From IMG/VR virus record IMGVR_UViG_3300028844_001002, positions 1 to 30,036 of that record: a stretch of 30,036 nucleotides of DNA. One strand, 5' to 3'. The stretch's first letter is position 1; each line of letters opens with the position of its first letter. Below the pieces are notes generated by a model. The model made no database searches. It saw nothing but the letters and a program-made list of their open reading frames with translations, and was not told the origin of the DNA. Positions 7,381-13,464 of the stretch are shown piece by piece. Source of the DNA: a virus. A program made the position numbers and the translations under genes.

Positions 7381-7722
7381 GTTTTAAAACCCTTAAAGTA
7401 AATCTAGTGGGGCGCATGACCCGACTTCGAATCTCTCTAGGAGTCCCACAGCACTGTTTTGCGTTAGCCTGTGAGCGCCACTAAGGCGTTTCATAGTCCC
7501 CTACACACGCAATCGCTTAGAGAGCAGCTCAGAGGGTCAGAGACACACAGAATGTACTTCTCCTATCGCCATTTAAGGCGCTCTGAGAGCCCTACAGCTA
7601 TTGCGTTGTAGAGCAGCGGGCTTCTCATCCCGCTATGCATGTTCGGACATGACCCTCTGAGACTTCACATAGGTACATAATAAAAGAATAACTCTCAGAT
7701 TAACTTCTTTTTTCCCTGTTAC
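7381..7722 (-). ncRNA. Structured non-coding RNA candidate B
   Basis: Nearly 400 bases without a credible gene. The stretch from 7441 to 7620 is about 54% GC, clearly richer than the AT-rich genes around it. A perfect 11-base inverted repeat (7528-7538 with 7651-7661, CTCAGAGGGTC) encloses a row of local hairpins: 7567-7580 (CGCC/GGCG), 7592-7611 (CTACA/TGTAG), 7615-7634 (AGCGGG/CCCGCT) and 7638-7651 (CATGT/ACATG). A second hairpin of the CGCC-loop-GGCG type lies near 7477-7490. A promoter (7729-7757) points into it from the right. No known RNA family is recognised. A 33-codon frame beginning MKRLSGAHRL near 7495 has a weak AGGGG site and is less likely. Confidence 0.45.
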
Positions 7723-7728
7723 ACAGTA

Positions 7729-7757
7729 ATTATACCATTAATGGAAGGTCTTGGCAA
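7729..7757 (-). promoter_or_regulatory. Sigma70-like promoter driving RNA candidate B
   Basis: Minus strand TTGCCA (7752-7757), 17 bases, TATAAT (7729-7734). It sits across the 3' end of the preceding small gene and would start transcription near 7722, into the structured non-coding region. CCATTAATGG, a ten-base palindrome, lies just before the -10. Unlike the other strong promoters here, no ATG occurs at +1. Confidence 0.55.
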
Positions 7758-7968
7758 CCCCATTTATGACAATTTGTTCAATTTCTATCTGACCGATGAC
7801 CTCAATACCGAGACGTGCTTTGACCATCTCCATGGCTTTCTCCCACGACTCATTGAGATTATCCTTCGCACATGCAAGAAGCATCTCCTGTTTGGTTAGA
7901 TTAATCTCCACTCCCATACCTGTTGCGATGTGAGTACCGATGAGTCCGTGACCATCTTTCTTTATCAT
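7738..7968 (-). CDS. Small hypothetical protein (76 aa)
   Basis: I place the start at ATG 7968 (MIKKDGHGLIG) because AGGAG lies eight to nine bases upstream and the ATG overlaps the stop of a 32-codon frame as ATGA. A longer frame from 8004 lacks a ribosome site. The protein is mixed alpha/beta: ATGMGVEINLTKQEMLLACAK, then a helix NLNESWEKAMEMVKARLG, then a beta strand IGQIEIEQIVING. No family is recognised. It is the second gene of the transcript from the promoter at 8070-8099, an early-type context. Confidence 0.6.
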   Translation of the reverse strand: MIKKDGHGLIGTHIATGMGVEINLTKQEMLLACAKDNLNESWEKAMEMVKARLGIEVIGQIEIEQIVINGVAKTFH

Positions 7969-8063
7969 AACACTTCTCCTAGGATGATTAATACCATAAG
8001 ACATAGTAGGGGTTGAAGGAAGTCCGCATCAAGCAGACCGTTATTTCTTAATTTCTTTATCAT
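7965..8063 (-). CDS. Leaderless 32-residue peptide gene
   Basis: The ATG at 8063 is exactly six bases after a perfect -10 (TATAAT), where +1 is expected, so the mRNA would start with the start codon. The peptide begins MIKKLRNNGLLDADFLQP and ends in a hydrophobic stretch (LLCLMVLIILGEVL). Its stop TGA overlaps the next ATG (ATGA), a classic coupling arrangement. It could be a membrane peptide or a leader controlling the next gene. Both frames begin ATGATAAAGAAA. No family is recognised. Confidence 0.5.
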   Translation of the reverse strand: MIKKLRNNGLLDADFLQPLLCLMVLIILGEVL

Positions 8064-8069
8064 GTAGCC

Positions 8070-8099
8070 ATTATACTAAAAAGTGATGGCCATTGTCAA
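8070..8099 (-). promoter_or_regulatory. Strong sigma70-like promoter (copy 1 of a repeated cassette)
   Basis: Minus strand TTGACA (8094-8099), 18 bases, TATAAT (8070-8075), both consensus. The spacer ATGGCCATCACTTTTTAG is nearly shared with copies at 8261 and 16528. The ATG of a small gene is at the predicted +1. Confidence 0.8.
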
Positions 8100-8104
8100 G
8101 TTTT

Positions 8105-8254
8105 ATGGCGCCTCTGAAACCCTTATAGGCAAGGCATCTCAGAGCATTAACACATATGATATGCATGGTACTCTACTATACATCAGGAGTACCATTAACA
8201 CATAGACCTCTCAGACATGGGGTCTTTCGCCTGTTACCTTCGTCAATTCATCAT
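8105..8254 (-). ncRNA. Structured RNA candidate A between two promoters
   Basis: About 150 bases transcribed from the promoter at 8261-8290 carry only tiny frames (the leaderless one is MMN-stop). Two clear structures are present. One is a perfect nine-base stem ATGGTACTC / GAGTACCAT (8165-8173, 8187-8195) with a 13-base loop. The other is nested: CTCTGA/TCAGAG (8112-8117, 8139-8144) enclosing CCTT/AAGG (8121-8124, 8131-8134). The 12-mer CATTAACACATA occurs twice (8145-8156, 8193-8204). No T-run terminator ends it, so it may read into the next promoter and small genes. It could be a small RNA or a long structured 5' leader. Confidence 0.4.
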
Positions 8255-8260
8255 AGGTAT

Positions 8261-8290
8261 ACTATAACAAAAAGTGAGGGGCATTGTCAA
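8261..8290 (-). promoter_or_regulatory. Sigma70-like promoter (copy 2 of the cassette)
   Basis: Minus strand TTGACA (8285-8290), 18 bases, TATAGT (8261-8266). It differs from the copy at 8070-8099 at five of 30 positions. An ATG again lies exactly six bases downstream of the -10 (8252-8254), but the frame is only three codons long. Confidence 0.7.
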
Positions 8291-8530
8291 GTCTTTTTGC
8301 GTGGGAGCGCCTTGCCTTATCACATTTGTGGGTCGCTGTCAACATGCTCTCATGCTTGACTCTCCGCTAAAAATAGGTTTTGTATCCCCGAACAGCACCA
8401 CCAAAACCCACTTTATTCCACATTCTCCCATCCACTCCAAATACGAATATATTTACACACTTCTGCACACTACTACACACATTATATTCATCCTCTGATT
8501 CCGCTCTAAACAATTATATTCAAAACCCCC
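8291..8530. other. Non-coding stretch without an assignable feature
   Basis: Neither strand has a frame with a ribosome site or a protein-like sequence; the plus-strand frames here are low-complexity (Pro, Thr, His-rich) and cross the promoters. The octamer CCTCTCAG or close variants occurs at 7337, 8208 and 8541, and similar CTCAGAG words recur through 7330-8550. The meaning is unclear. The region separates the minus-strand promoter array from the single plus-strand gene. Confidence 0.4.
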
Positions 8531-8559
8531 TATACAAAGGCCTCTCAGCGTGTTATACT
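8531..8559 (+). promoter_or_regulatory. Plus-strand promoter for the DUF7220-like gene
   Basis: TATACA (8531-8536), 17 bases, TATACT (8554-8559), with the ATG at 8565, five bases after the -10. The mRNA would have at most one or two leader bases. The -35 matches consensus at four of six positions, so strength is uncertain. Confidence 0.45.
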
Positions 8560-8564
8560 AAGGT

Positions 8565-8795
8565 ATGAACAAAGAAACTCGAAGATATCACAAAGAAACC
8601 TTTACTACAGTCTTTACTGGTCTATTGATTAACTATCCTCTGAATCTAATCGGATTGTTTATCTGTATTGATGTTATAGGGATGACTTCTGCGTTTACTA
8701 TCGGCACAACCATTACTGCGTTCATGACCATAGTAGCGTATCTACGTGTCTTTACGATTAGACGTTACTTCGGGAAACGTCAACAAACCTCTTAG
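8565..8795 (+). CDS. Small two-span membrane protein (DUF7220-like)
   Basis: This is the only convincing plus-strand gene. The 76 residues form a short basic N-terminus (MNKETRRYHKET), two hydrophobic segments (TGLLINYPLNLIGLFICIDV, and TIGTTITAFMTIVAYLRVF) and a basic end (IRRYFGKRQQTS). The pattern of two spans followed by R-x-F-x-I-R-R-Y-F resembles the DUF7220 phage family; function is unknown. No usable ribosome site is seen (AAGG abuts the ATG), consistent with leaderless initiation. Its 3' end overlaps the convergent oxygenase-like gene by 38 bases, so antisense effects are possible. Confidence 0.7.
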   Translation: MNKETRRYHKETFTTVFTGLLINYPLNLIGLFICIDVIGMTSAFTIGTTITAFMTIVAYLRVFTIRRYFGKRQQTS

Positions 8796-9432
8796 TATTA
8801 CTGAATCCTTTCTCTATCGTATCCCATCCTTTGGTGTAATCTCTGAAATAGATATCCATGGCCAGCGAGTAGCGTGGTGTACGGTATACGTTGGTTTTGA
8901 CTTCGTGTCTGTGGTATGCACCTACTATGTGTAAGTCTCCCTTAATGTTTAACGTTTGTTTGGTATCTTCGTAATGAGTGTATGAGGGTTCTACTCCGTC
9001 TAGGAATATGTTGGTTGCGACCATTGGGACAAGTTGTGTTTTGGCTCGTTCCTGTGGTGTGGTATCTTTGTGAAAGTCGGATAGGGGTTCTTTGTCTTCT
9101 TCGTGGTGTTGGTGTGGAGTGATGTGTTCACCTTGTCTTAATATGTTACCCCAACATTGAAGTGTGAGATTGTTTATATCTTTGAATAGGTCTAACCCGA
9201 GCAGTCGTTGTGGTATATTCAACGGACGTATGTCGGGATGGGTTAACCAATTATAGACTACGTGTTGTTTTGTTAAAGGTGGGTAATTGGAATCGTTCCA
9301 TTCGGGATTGGGTAGTCTCAGTACGTCTCTTTCTGAACGTTTAAGTACCCTAGCAATGTGTTCGGATTCCTCTACAGAGAGGAACCCTTGCACGACATCG
9401 TGTGATGTATTAGTGTAGTTTACAGGAACCAC
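8758..9432 (-). CDS. Putative 2OG-Fe(II) oxygenase/cupin-like protein
   Basis: These 224 residues carry ITPHQHHEED (His107, His109), a strand NIFLDG, then GDLHIVGAYHRHEVKTN (His174/176) and TPRYSLAMDIYF (Arg187). That order, H-x-H, distal H, then R-x-S on a strand, fits a double-stranded beta-helix oxygenase but is more divergent than the others in this window. The start is a GTG at 9432 overlapping the upstream gene by 13 bases with no ribosome site, so translation is probably coupled. The 3' end runs convergently into the plus-strand gene. Confidence 0.5.
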   Translation of the reverse strand: MVPVNYTNTSHDVVQGFLSVEESEHIARVLKRSERDVLRLPNPEWNDSNYPPLTKQHVVYNWLTHPDIRPLNIPQRLLGLDLFKDINNLTLQCWGNILRQGEHITPHQHHEEDKEPLSDFHKDTTPQERAKTQLVPMVATNIFLDGVEPSYTHYEDTKQTLNIKGDLHIVGAYHRHEVKTNVYRTPRYSLAMDIYFRDYTKGWDTIEKGFSNTKRFVDVSRSNV

Positions 9433-10289
9433 AACAAAAGATACCAGTCATCTTTTGGATTCATATTGTTTTCTGTATTGTCGAGGTATAGGAATTTGAC
9501 CTGTTTTGTTACGTCCCTATACTCATGATTCCATTCGAGGAATGGTGCTTCTTCTTCACCACCATGTCCTGTCCATGCATCGGGGAAATAAGGTCTTACA
9601 CTGGTTTCCCACTGAGTGTTTAACTCATCGGTCTTTTCTTTATTCCCTACGTAATAAGGAGAGAATGCGCCTGGTTCTGTTGGTAACAATACTCCTTTGA
9701 AGTTTGTTGATAGGAACTCTGCGAATGATGTGGATTGTGCTGCGACTGGGTCTTCTTCAAATTTACGACAAAGATGCGAACAGTCACTACCATTGAATGA
9801 TACGTACCAGTCCTCATATCCTAATTCTTCTGTATTCCACCACTTAGTCACAAGTTGTAAAAACGGAAGCATGTCGTTCTTGATTTTCATACCAAGTTCC
9901 AAGTCCATATCGGGGATGAAGTCTAGTGCTTCTCTATGGTCACCAGCAGGTGGGAATCCAGCAATCACTCTAGTCTGACATAAATCAAGTGGGTGTAACA
10001 TTGCATCCCATAAAATGATTTTGTCATGTGAGTCGAATCCGTTACCCGTATCCATGAATTGCAACATATTGAATCGAACATCCGTGATGGACTCGTTCTC
10101 TACGTAATCAATGACTTTGATATCTTCATGCAATCCCGTAGCATCGTCCGTAAGACAATGAAGGTTGATGATTTGGTTTGGTGCGGTCATCGTAAAGATT
10201 CTCTTACGTGACATTTCGAGGTGTAATCTGTTGATATCCTCAGTTGTGCAAGAATCACCAATTTTTGAGGTGATAATTTGAATTGCCAT
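9420..10289 (-). CDS. Unknown protein (289 aa)
   Basis: I do not recognise this family. The start is good: AGGAG ten bases before the ATG (MAIQIITSKIGD). The protein is soluble and acidic with many Trp and Asp residues. Segments that could hold active-site residues are NLHCLTDDATGL (about 42-53), DSHDKIILWDAMLHPLDL (about 85-102) and FNGSDCSHLCRKF (about 163-175). The early strand-then-acidic pattern recalls glycosyltransferase-like folds, but that is only a hint. It is the first full gene after the palindromic promoter at 10345-10386, and is translationally coupled to the oxygenase-like gene downstream. Confidence 0.7.
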   Translation of the reverse strand: MAIQIITSKIGDSCTTEDINRLHLEMSRKRIFTMTAPNQIINLHCLTDDATGLHEDIKVIDYVENESITDVRFNMLQFMDTGNGFDSHDKIILWDAMLHPLDLCQTRVIAGFPPAGDHREALDFIPDMDLELGMKIKNDMLPFLQLVTKWWNTEELGYEDWYVSFNGSDCSHLCRKFEEDPVAAQSTSFAEFLSTNFKGVLLPTEPGAFSPYYVGNKEKTDELNTQWETSVRPYFPDAWTGHGGEEEAPFLEWNHEYRDVTKQVKFLYLDNTENNMNPKDDWYLLLWFL

Positions 10290-10321
10290 TATATATTTCT
10301 CCTGTAAAATAATATAGTTCG

Positions 10322-10351
10322 TTAGTTACCATTTATATATGGTAATCCCAT
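10322..10351 (-). CDS. Possible leaderless nine-residue leader peptide
   Basis: The ATG at 10351 lies exactly six bases after the -10, at predicted +1, and encodes MGLPYINGN then TAA. Its coding sequence forms most of the TTACCAT/ATGGTAA hairpin, so translating it would affect the fold, as in attenuators. It is too short to prove as a gene. Confidence 0.3.
   Translation of the reverse strand: MGLPYINGN
10326..10345 (-). other. Hairpin in the leader of the 289-aa gene
   Basis: Perfect seven-base arms TTACCAT / ATGGTAA around a six-base loop, just downstream of the promoter. It resembles the ATACCAT/ATGGTAT repeat at the 6805-6823 promoter and may be a regulator site of the same kind. Confidence 0.45.
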
Positions 10352-10386
10352 ATACCCATTATAATGGGCACATGGGATATCGTCAA
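10345..10386 (-). promoter_or_regulatory. Promoter with a nested palindrome over the -10
   Basis: Minus strand TTGACG (10381-10386), 17 bases, TATAAT (10358-10363). The -10 is the centre of the perfect palindrome CCCATTATAATGGG (10355-10368), itself flanked by ATCCCAT / ATGGGAT (10345-10351, 10372-10378). The 34-base symmetric block looks like an operator. It serves the 289-aa gene at 10289 and the genes downstream of it. Confidence 0.65.
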
Positions 10387-10390
10387 GTGG

Positions 10391-10504
10391 TTATTTAAAT
10401 GAATTCTCGATAACTCTATTGAGTGTACCGCATTTCATAAAATCATTAAATTTGTCTGCTTGTGTCCTAAGATACGAGGCAGACAATGATGCGTAATAAT
10501 GCAT
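10391..10504 (-). CDS. Small protein (37 aa)
   Basis: A strong AGGAG lies six bases before the ATG. The peptide reads MHYYASLSASYLRTQADK, then FNDFMKCGTLNRVIENSFK. It is amphipathic and helical, with no family recognised. It ends just before the promoter at 10345-10386 and is probably the last gene of the transcript from the tRNA-Ala region. Confidence 0.55.
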   Translation of the reverse strand: MHYYASLSASYLRTQADKFNDFMKCGTLNRVIENSFK

Positions 10505-10588
10505 TTTCGTCTCCTGTTATGTTTGAAACTATCCGACAACTGCACTTCCCATATAGGTACTTAGTCTTGTGTCTTAAGTGTTTCAGTT

Positions 10589-10608
10589 ATGTTACAACAT
10601 TGTAACAT
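10589..10608. other. Near-perfect 20-base palindrome
   Basis: ATGTTACAA and TTGTAACAT flank a two-base centre. It directly follows a TATATAAT motif on the minus strand, in the gap between two tiny genes. The size and symmetry fit an operator or a stable hairpin at the start of the 37-aa gene's mRNA. Confidence 0.5.
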
Positions 10609-10609
10609 T

Positions 10610-10623
10610 ATTATATAGGCGAT
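10610..10623 (-). promoter_or_regulatory. ATCGCCTATATAAT motif, copy 1
   Basis: The 14-mer ATCGCCTATATAAT occurs on the minus strand here and again at 25698-25711, each time just before a gene or hairpin. It contains TATAAT without a good -35, so it may be a phage-specific or activator-dependent promoter. Confidence 0.4.
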
Positions 10624-10757
10624 TAGAGTTTGACCAATATCGCAATCAATAATATGTTGGTTAAGAATATCTCTGCAGCTAATATAGTGTGATACCACAC
10701 CCATCTCGATTGATAGATTTTATTAACTGTGAAAGTTTCCTTCATTTCCTTTAACAT
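10623..10757 (-). CDS. Small single-span membrane protein (44 aa)
   Basis: The frame from ATG 10757 encodes MLKEMKETFTVNKIYQSRW, then VWYHTILAAEIFLTNILLIAI and LVKL: a basic N-terminus and one transmembrane segment (about 20-43). GAGG lies about five bases upstream; a second ATG four codons on has AAGGA abutting it. It overlaps the 3' end of the 65-aa gene by 35 bases in another frame. The protein-like composition and hydrophobic block make it a better reading than the alternative frame in the same region. Confidence 0.55.
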   Translation of the reverse strand: MLKEMKETFTVNKIYQSRWVWYHTILAAEIFLTNILLIAILVKL

Positions 10758-10920
10758 GTTGCCTCACTAAGCATATACGGTCAAACTCATCCAACTGAAC
10801 GGTGAGTGTTTCACCTACCACCAGTTTTGTTTGTTCCGTGGTTAACATTTCATCCTTATGTCTATCGGTGAAACATATACCATTCTCATTCACTTCAAAC
10901 ATATAATCTACGTACAACAT
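10723..10920 (-). CDS. Small hypothetical protein (65 aa)
   Basis: The sequence starts MLYVDYMFEVNENGICF and continues with TDRHKDEMLTTEQTKLVVGETL and a strand VQLDEFDRICLVRQ. It is beta-rich and acidic, with no family recognised. AGAGGA lies about nine bases before the ATG. The gene starts 22 bases after the tRNA-Ala CCA end, so processing of the tRNA may free its 5' end. Confidence 0.6.
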   Translation of the reverse strand: MLYVDYMFEVNENGICFTDRHKDEMLTTEQTKLVVGETLTVQLDEFDRICLVRQHVKGNEGNFHS

Positions 10921-10942
10921 TGTACTCTTCCTCTTTCTGACA

Positions 10943-11018
10943 TGGTGGAGCTAGAGGGAATCGAACCCACGACCTACTGGTTGCAAACCAGTCGCTCTCC
11001 CTACTGAGCTATAGCCCC
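10943..11018 (-). tRNA. tRNA-Ala (anticodon TGC)
   Basis: A 76-base cloverleaf. The acceptor is GGGGCTA/TAGCTCC (one G-T pair), the D-arm GCTC...GAGC, the anticodon stem ACTGG/CCAGT with loop TTTGCAA, and the T-loop TTCGATT with one T-T mismatch in its stem. Discriminator A and CCA are encoded. The first ten bases are shared with the 3' end of the PhyH-like gene, whose TAG stop lies at tRNA positions 8-10. Confidence 0.95.
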
Positions 11019-11647
11019 TTGTCGAAAATCCCATTGTAGAATGCATCCATCTTCATGGGTTTTTCGGTGTACACACATGCATATAGACCTCTTGGTTCAT
11101 CTGTCATGTTAGGTGTACTCTCGTGATATGTATCACCTTTGATGGCAACAATGTCTCCAGCATTAAACTTATAATTCAGTTCAGTGTCTTTGACTTGAAG
11201 TCCACCATTTCTAAAGTTCATGTCATCTAATATCCATGAACAGTTTACAGTATGTATTGCATTATTAGCATTACTCCCGTATTGATTATCGTAATGGGGT
11301 TCAAATGCGAAATCATCATCGATTCCCTTACCCATCTTATAGACCATTTGGTCATTGAACAGATGTGGTAAATCTGTTCCTAGTAGTGTGATTGCAATCT
11401 CTCTCATAAAAGGTGCCTTATAACATTTCTCTAGTTTCTGTTCGTACATCATAGCACATGCTATTCCGTCCCAGTGTACCTCTGGCCCATAATAACATGG
11501 TTTTCCTTTCATGTTATTGTCCAGCATCCATTGTCTGAGTGCAAGTCCTTCCTTACGTGCGATAGACAGCAAATCAGACGGTATAACAGAAGGTAGATGT
11601 ACCCACCCCCATTCGTTATAGTGTTTGAGTTGTTCCTTCGATATCAA
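11009..11647 (-). CDS. PhyH-type 2OG-Fe(II) dioxygenase
   Basis: These 212 residues show PhyH (phytanoyl-CoA dioxygenase) features: an N-terminal WGWVHLPSVIP start strand, the HxD iron site in FEPHYDNQYG (His118, Asp120), FNAGDIVAIKGDTYHES (His175) and EPRGLYACVYT (Arg186, 2-oxoglutarate). It should hydroxylate a small molecule or side chain, target unknown. It is one of a run of such enzymes. Its last codons AAG GGG CTA TAG are the 5' end of the downstream tRNA-Ala. Its first bases overlap the previous gene by four. Confidence 0.87.
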   Translation of the reverse strand: MISKEQLKHYNEWGWVHLPSVIPSDLLSIARKEGLALRQWMLDNNMKGKPCYYGPEVHWDGIACAMMYEQKLEKCYKAPFMREIAITLLGTDLPHLFNDQMVYKMGKGIDDDFAFEPHYDNQYGSNANNAIHTVNCSWILDDMNFRNGGLQVKDTELNYKFNAGDIVAIKGDTYHESTPNMTDEPRGLYACVYTEKPMKMDAFYNGIFDKGL

Positions 11648-11874
11648 AGTGCGACTGGTTTAGGGACGAATTCAATCTTTTTGCCACCCTGTCCCATTCT
11701 ACGGACTAACTCATTCTTTATCTTTTGTTTGAGTCTTCCTGTAGTGTTGGAATTGTTGTATTTCTCTATCAAGACTGAAGTACTCTGATTTTTCATGTAC
11801 TCGTGTTTGATGGTAGATTTACCAGTATTCCTATCTTTGATGGTTTGTGATTTGCCGAATTTAACTGGTGGCAT
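11644..11874 (-). CDS. Conserved basic phage protein (76 aa)
   Basis: I start at MPPVKFGKSQT because AGGAG lies seven to eight bases upstream; a five-codon longer start sits on that ribosome site. The rest has a basic patch (KDRNTGKSTIKHEYMKN) and a C-terminal helix (TGRLKQKIKNELVRRMG). A short protein with the same MPPVKF start and KNELVRRMG motif is, as I recall, common in T4-like marine phages, function unknown. Nucleic acid binding is plausible from the charge only. Confidence 0.65.
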   Translation of the reverse strand: MPPVKFGKSQTIKDRNTGKSTIKHEYMKNQSTSVLIEKYNNSNTTGRLKQKIKNELVRRMGQGGKKIEFVPKPVAL

Positions 11875-12007
11875 TCCTTTTCTCCTCATGATATTTTAGA
11901 CTGCATTCTGCACCGCAAAACACATGTCTAGTGTCCATAGTGTGATACTTTATATCCTCATGATTGATGGATACTCCGCACACACTACATGGATACGTGT
12001 TAGTCAT
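11861..12007 (-). CDS. Tiny zinc-finger protein (48 aa)
   Basis: The frame encodes MTNTYPCSVCGVSINHED, then IKYHTMDTRHVFCGAECSLKYH. Four cysteines in C-x2-C and C-x3-C pairs (Cys7, Cys10, Cys31, Cys35) form a treble-clef-like zinc site. Its ATG overlaps the last codons of the upstream oxygenase gene (AATGACTAA), and its end overlaps the next gene by 14 bases. No ribosome site is visible, so translation is probably coupled. The role may be structural or regulatory. Confidence 0.65.
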   Translation of the reverse strand: MTNTYPCSVCGVSINHEDIKYHTMDTRHVFCGAECSLKYHEEKRNATS

Positions 12008-12749
12008 TTATAATGACGCTATTAAATTTCTTTCTACCCTCTTGTTCTGTAGTAGAATCTTCCTCTAACCGAGCAATACGGTCTTCATTTGTCTCAGGCA
12101 GTCTATCGGAATCTTCATCCATACTGACATATCCTGTTGGCATTTCTGTTCCACCATGTTCTGCTTGTTGTTCGGGATTAGTGAACCACACACATAATGA
12201 GAATCTCTCACCCATAATAACAGGGTTAACACCATGGAATCTATTCACACAATTATTGAACACAATCATACTACCAGTATATGGTTTGATGACGTGGTCG
12301 TCAATCATGAAATCACCACCTCTAAAGTCGTCATTCAATGGTACTACGAGGGTTGCTGTATCAGCACTATCTGCATCATCTTGATGCATCGGCATAGCAG
12401 TATTAGCAGGATAACCAATAATACTCATATATGTGATTTCATCTAAATCATGTGTAAGGGGTAGTAATGGTCTAATCACTTCCTCAACCATTTCGAAGTG
12501 TGGATTGCTCTCACCGATAGAATAGATATCCCTATTCATATGGTCAACATACTTCAGTCTATCGTTCTCTTCCTCATTAACACATTCAACTATGTTTTTG
12601 TTCGACTCAACTGGATATGTTATTTCTGTGTATTCTGCGAGTTCCCACATCTTGATGAACTCCTCACATATATCGGGGTCGATTACTCCATGTCCTATGT
12701 ATAGGAATGATGAGTTTAAATTTTGTGCTTCTACAAATTCTTCTGACAT
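12000..12749 (-). CDS. 2OG-Fe(II) oxygenase
   Basis: These 249 residues contain MPMHQDDADSADTATLVVPL (His122, Asp124), a RGGDFMID turn, TGSMIVFNN, FHGVNPV (His172) and GERFSLCVWF (Arg182). This is a complete H-x-D...H...R double-stranded beta-helix set. The long N-terminal half probably contains support helices, and the C-terminus is an acidic tail (DEDSDRLPETNEDRIARLEE). Substrate unknown. It is separated by 16 bases from the DUF6445 gene upstream. Confidence 0.85.
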   Translation of the reverse strand: MSEEFVEAQNLNSSFLYIGHGVIDPDICEEFIKMWELAEYTEITYPVESNKNIVECVNEEENDRLKYVDHMNRDIYSIGESNPHFEMVEEVIRPLLPLTHDLDEITYMSIIGYPANTAMPMHQDDADSADTATLVVPLNDDFRGGDFMIDDHVIKPYTGSMIVFNNCVNRFHGVNPVIMGERFSLCVWFTNPEQQAEHGGTEMPTGYVSMDEDSDRLPETNEDRIARLEEDSTTEQEGRKKFNSVIIND

Positions 12750-12765
12750 TTTTCTTTACCTTTAA

Positions 12766-13464
12766 TTATCTGTTACTATTACGTGGGTGGAGAAATTGTA
12801 CTTGACTTATTCTCCATTTATCTCCAGTGTATTTAGTGTAGTCATCAATCCATGCTCCATGCAATCTATTGCCAGGGAACATGACACATCTATTGAACTT
12901 AGCAGGAATCATGTGTGCTACCTCAAATTGGTCTTCTACTGGGAATAGGAGACTATGTCTCTCATCGTTAGTAATCCACTCACCATTGTATACTGCAGTC
13001 CCACCACTTTCTTCTTTATCCATATACCATAACACATTGATGGTAGATGCTTCATCTGTTTGAGTCAATGGCGAATCAACGTGTGGGTAGTGTTGCATCT
13101 TATTATCAAAACACTCAATGGTTTGAAATATATTCCATTCGAATGCTTGTGCAGTTTCGTATCCTTTTTTCCACCATACATTACCACATATTTGACTGAG
13201 TCTTTCTATGTTCATCTCCCACATTCTTGTTGGATGTGAGATTGCTAGTGTGTTTCTACAATCATTGTACACTTTACCATTAAGTGTTTCTATCTCTTCA
13301 CTGTATTTCCATAGAGGATAGTCCGCATTTGTCAACCAATCATAGATTGTATCGGGGTCTTCGTAAAAATCATCAATTGTGATGACTTGGTTTTCTTTAT
13401 CGTATTGAACGTTCCATTGTGGCGATGGACGAAACATCTTATCTATTGAGAACGGTTGTCCCAT
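12766..13464 (-). CDS. DUF6445-type oxygenase-like protein
   Basis: These 232 residues show QHYPHVDSPL (His128, Asp130), INVLWYMDKEESGGTAVY, RCVMFPGNRLHGAWID (His202) and GDKWRISQVQF (Arg218). The layout matches the DUF6445 group, which has the 2OG-Fe(II) fold and active-site residues, but its reactions are mostly uncharacterised. The start overlaps the end of the next oxygenase by 22 bases, so the two are translated together. Confidence 0.78.
   Translation of the reverse strand: MGQPFSIDKMFRPSPQWNVQYDKENQVITIDDFYEDPDTIYDWLTNADYPLWKYSEEIETLNGKVYNDCRNTLAISHPTRMWEMNIERLSQICGNVWWKKGYETAQAFEWNIFQTIECFDNKMQHYPHVDSPLTQTDEASTINVLWYMDKEESGGTAVYNGEWITNDERHSLLFPVEDQFEVAHMIPAKFNRCVMFPGNRLHGAWIDDYTKYTGDKWRISQVQFLHPRNSNR

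Noticed and set aside
7738-8004. Longer start at 8004 for the 76-aa gene
   Set aside because: No ribosome site precedes 8004, whereas AGGAG precedes 7968 with good spacing and an ATGA coupling overlap.
8314-8342. Additional TTGACA on the minus strand at 8337-8342
   Set aside because: No acceptable -10 lies 16-18 bases downstream (TAAGGC or ATAAGG only).
8156-8568. Three overlapping plus-strand frames in the intergenic region
   Set aside because: They cross the minus-strand promoters, overlap each other, and have low-complexity composition without ribosome sites.
10559-10699. 47-codon frame beginning MGVVSHYISCRD
   Set aside because: It lacks a ribosome site and overlaps the better 44-aa membrane frame, which has GAGG and a clear transmembrane segment.
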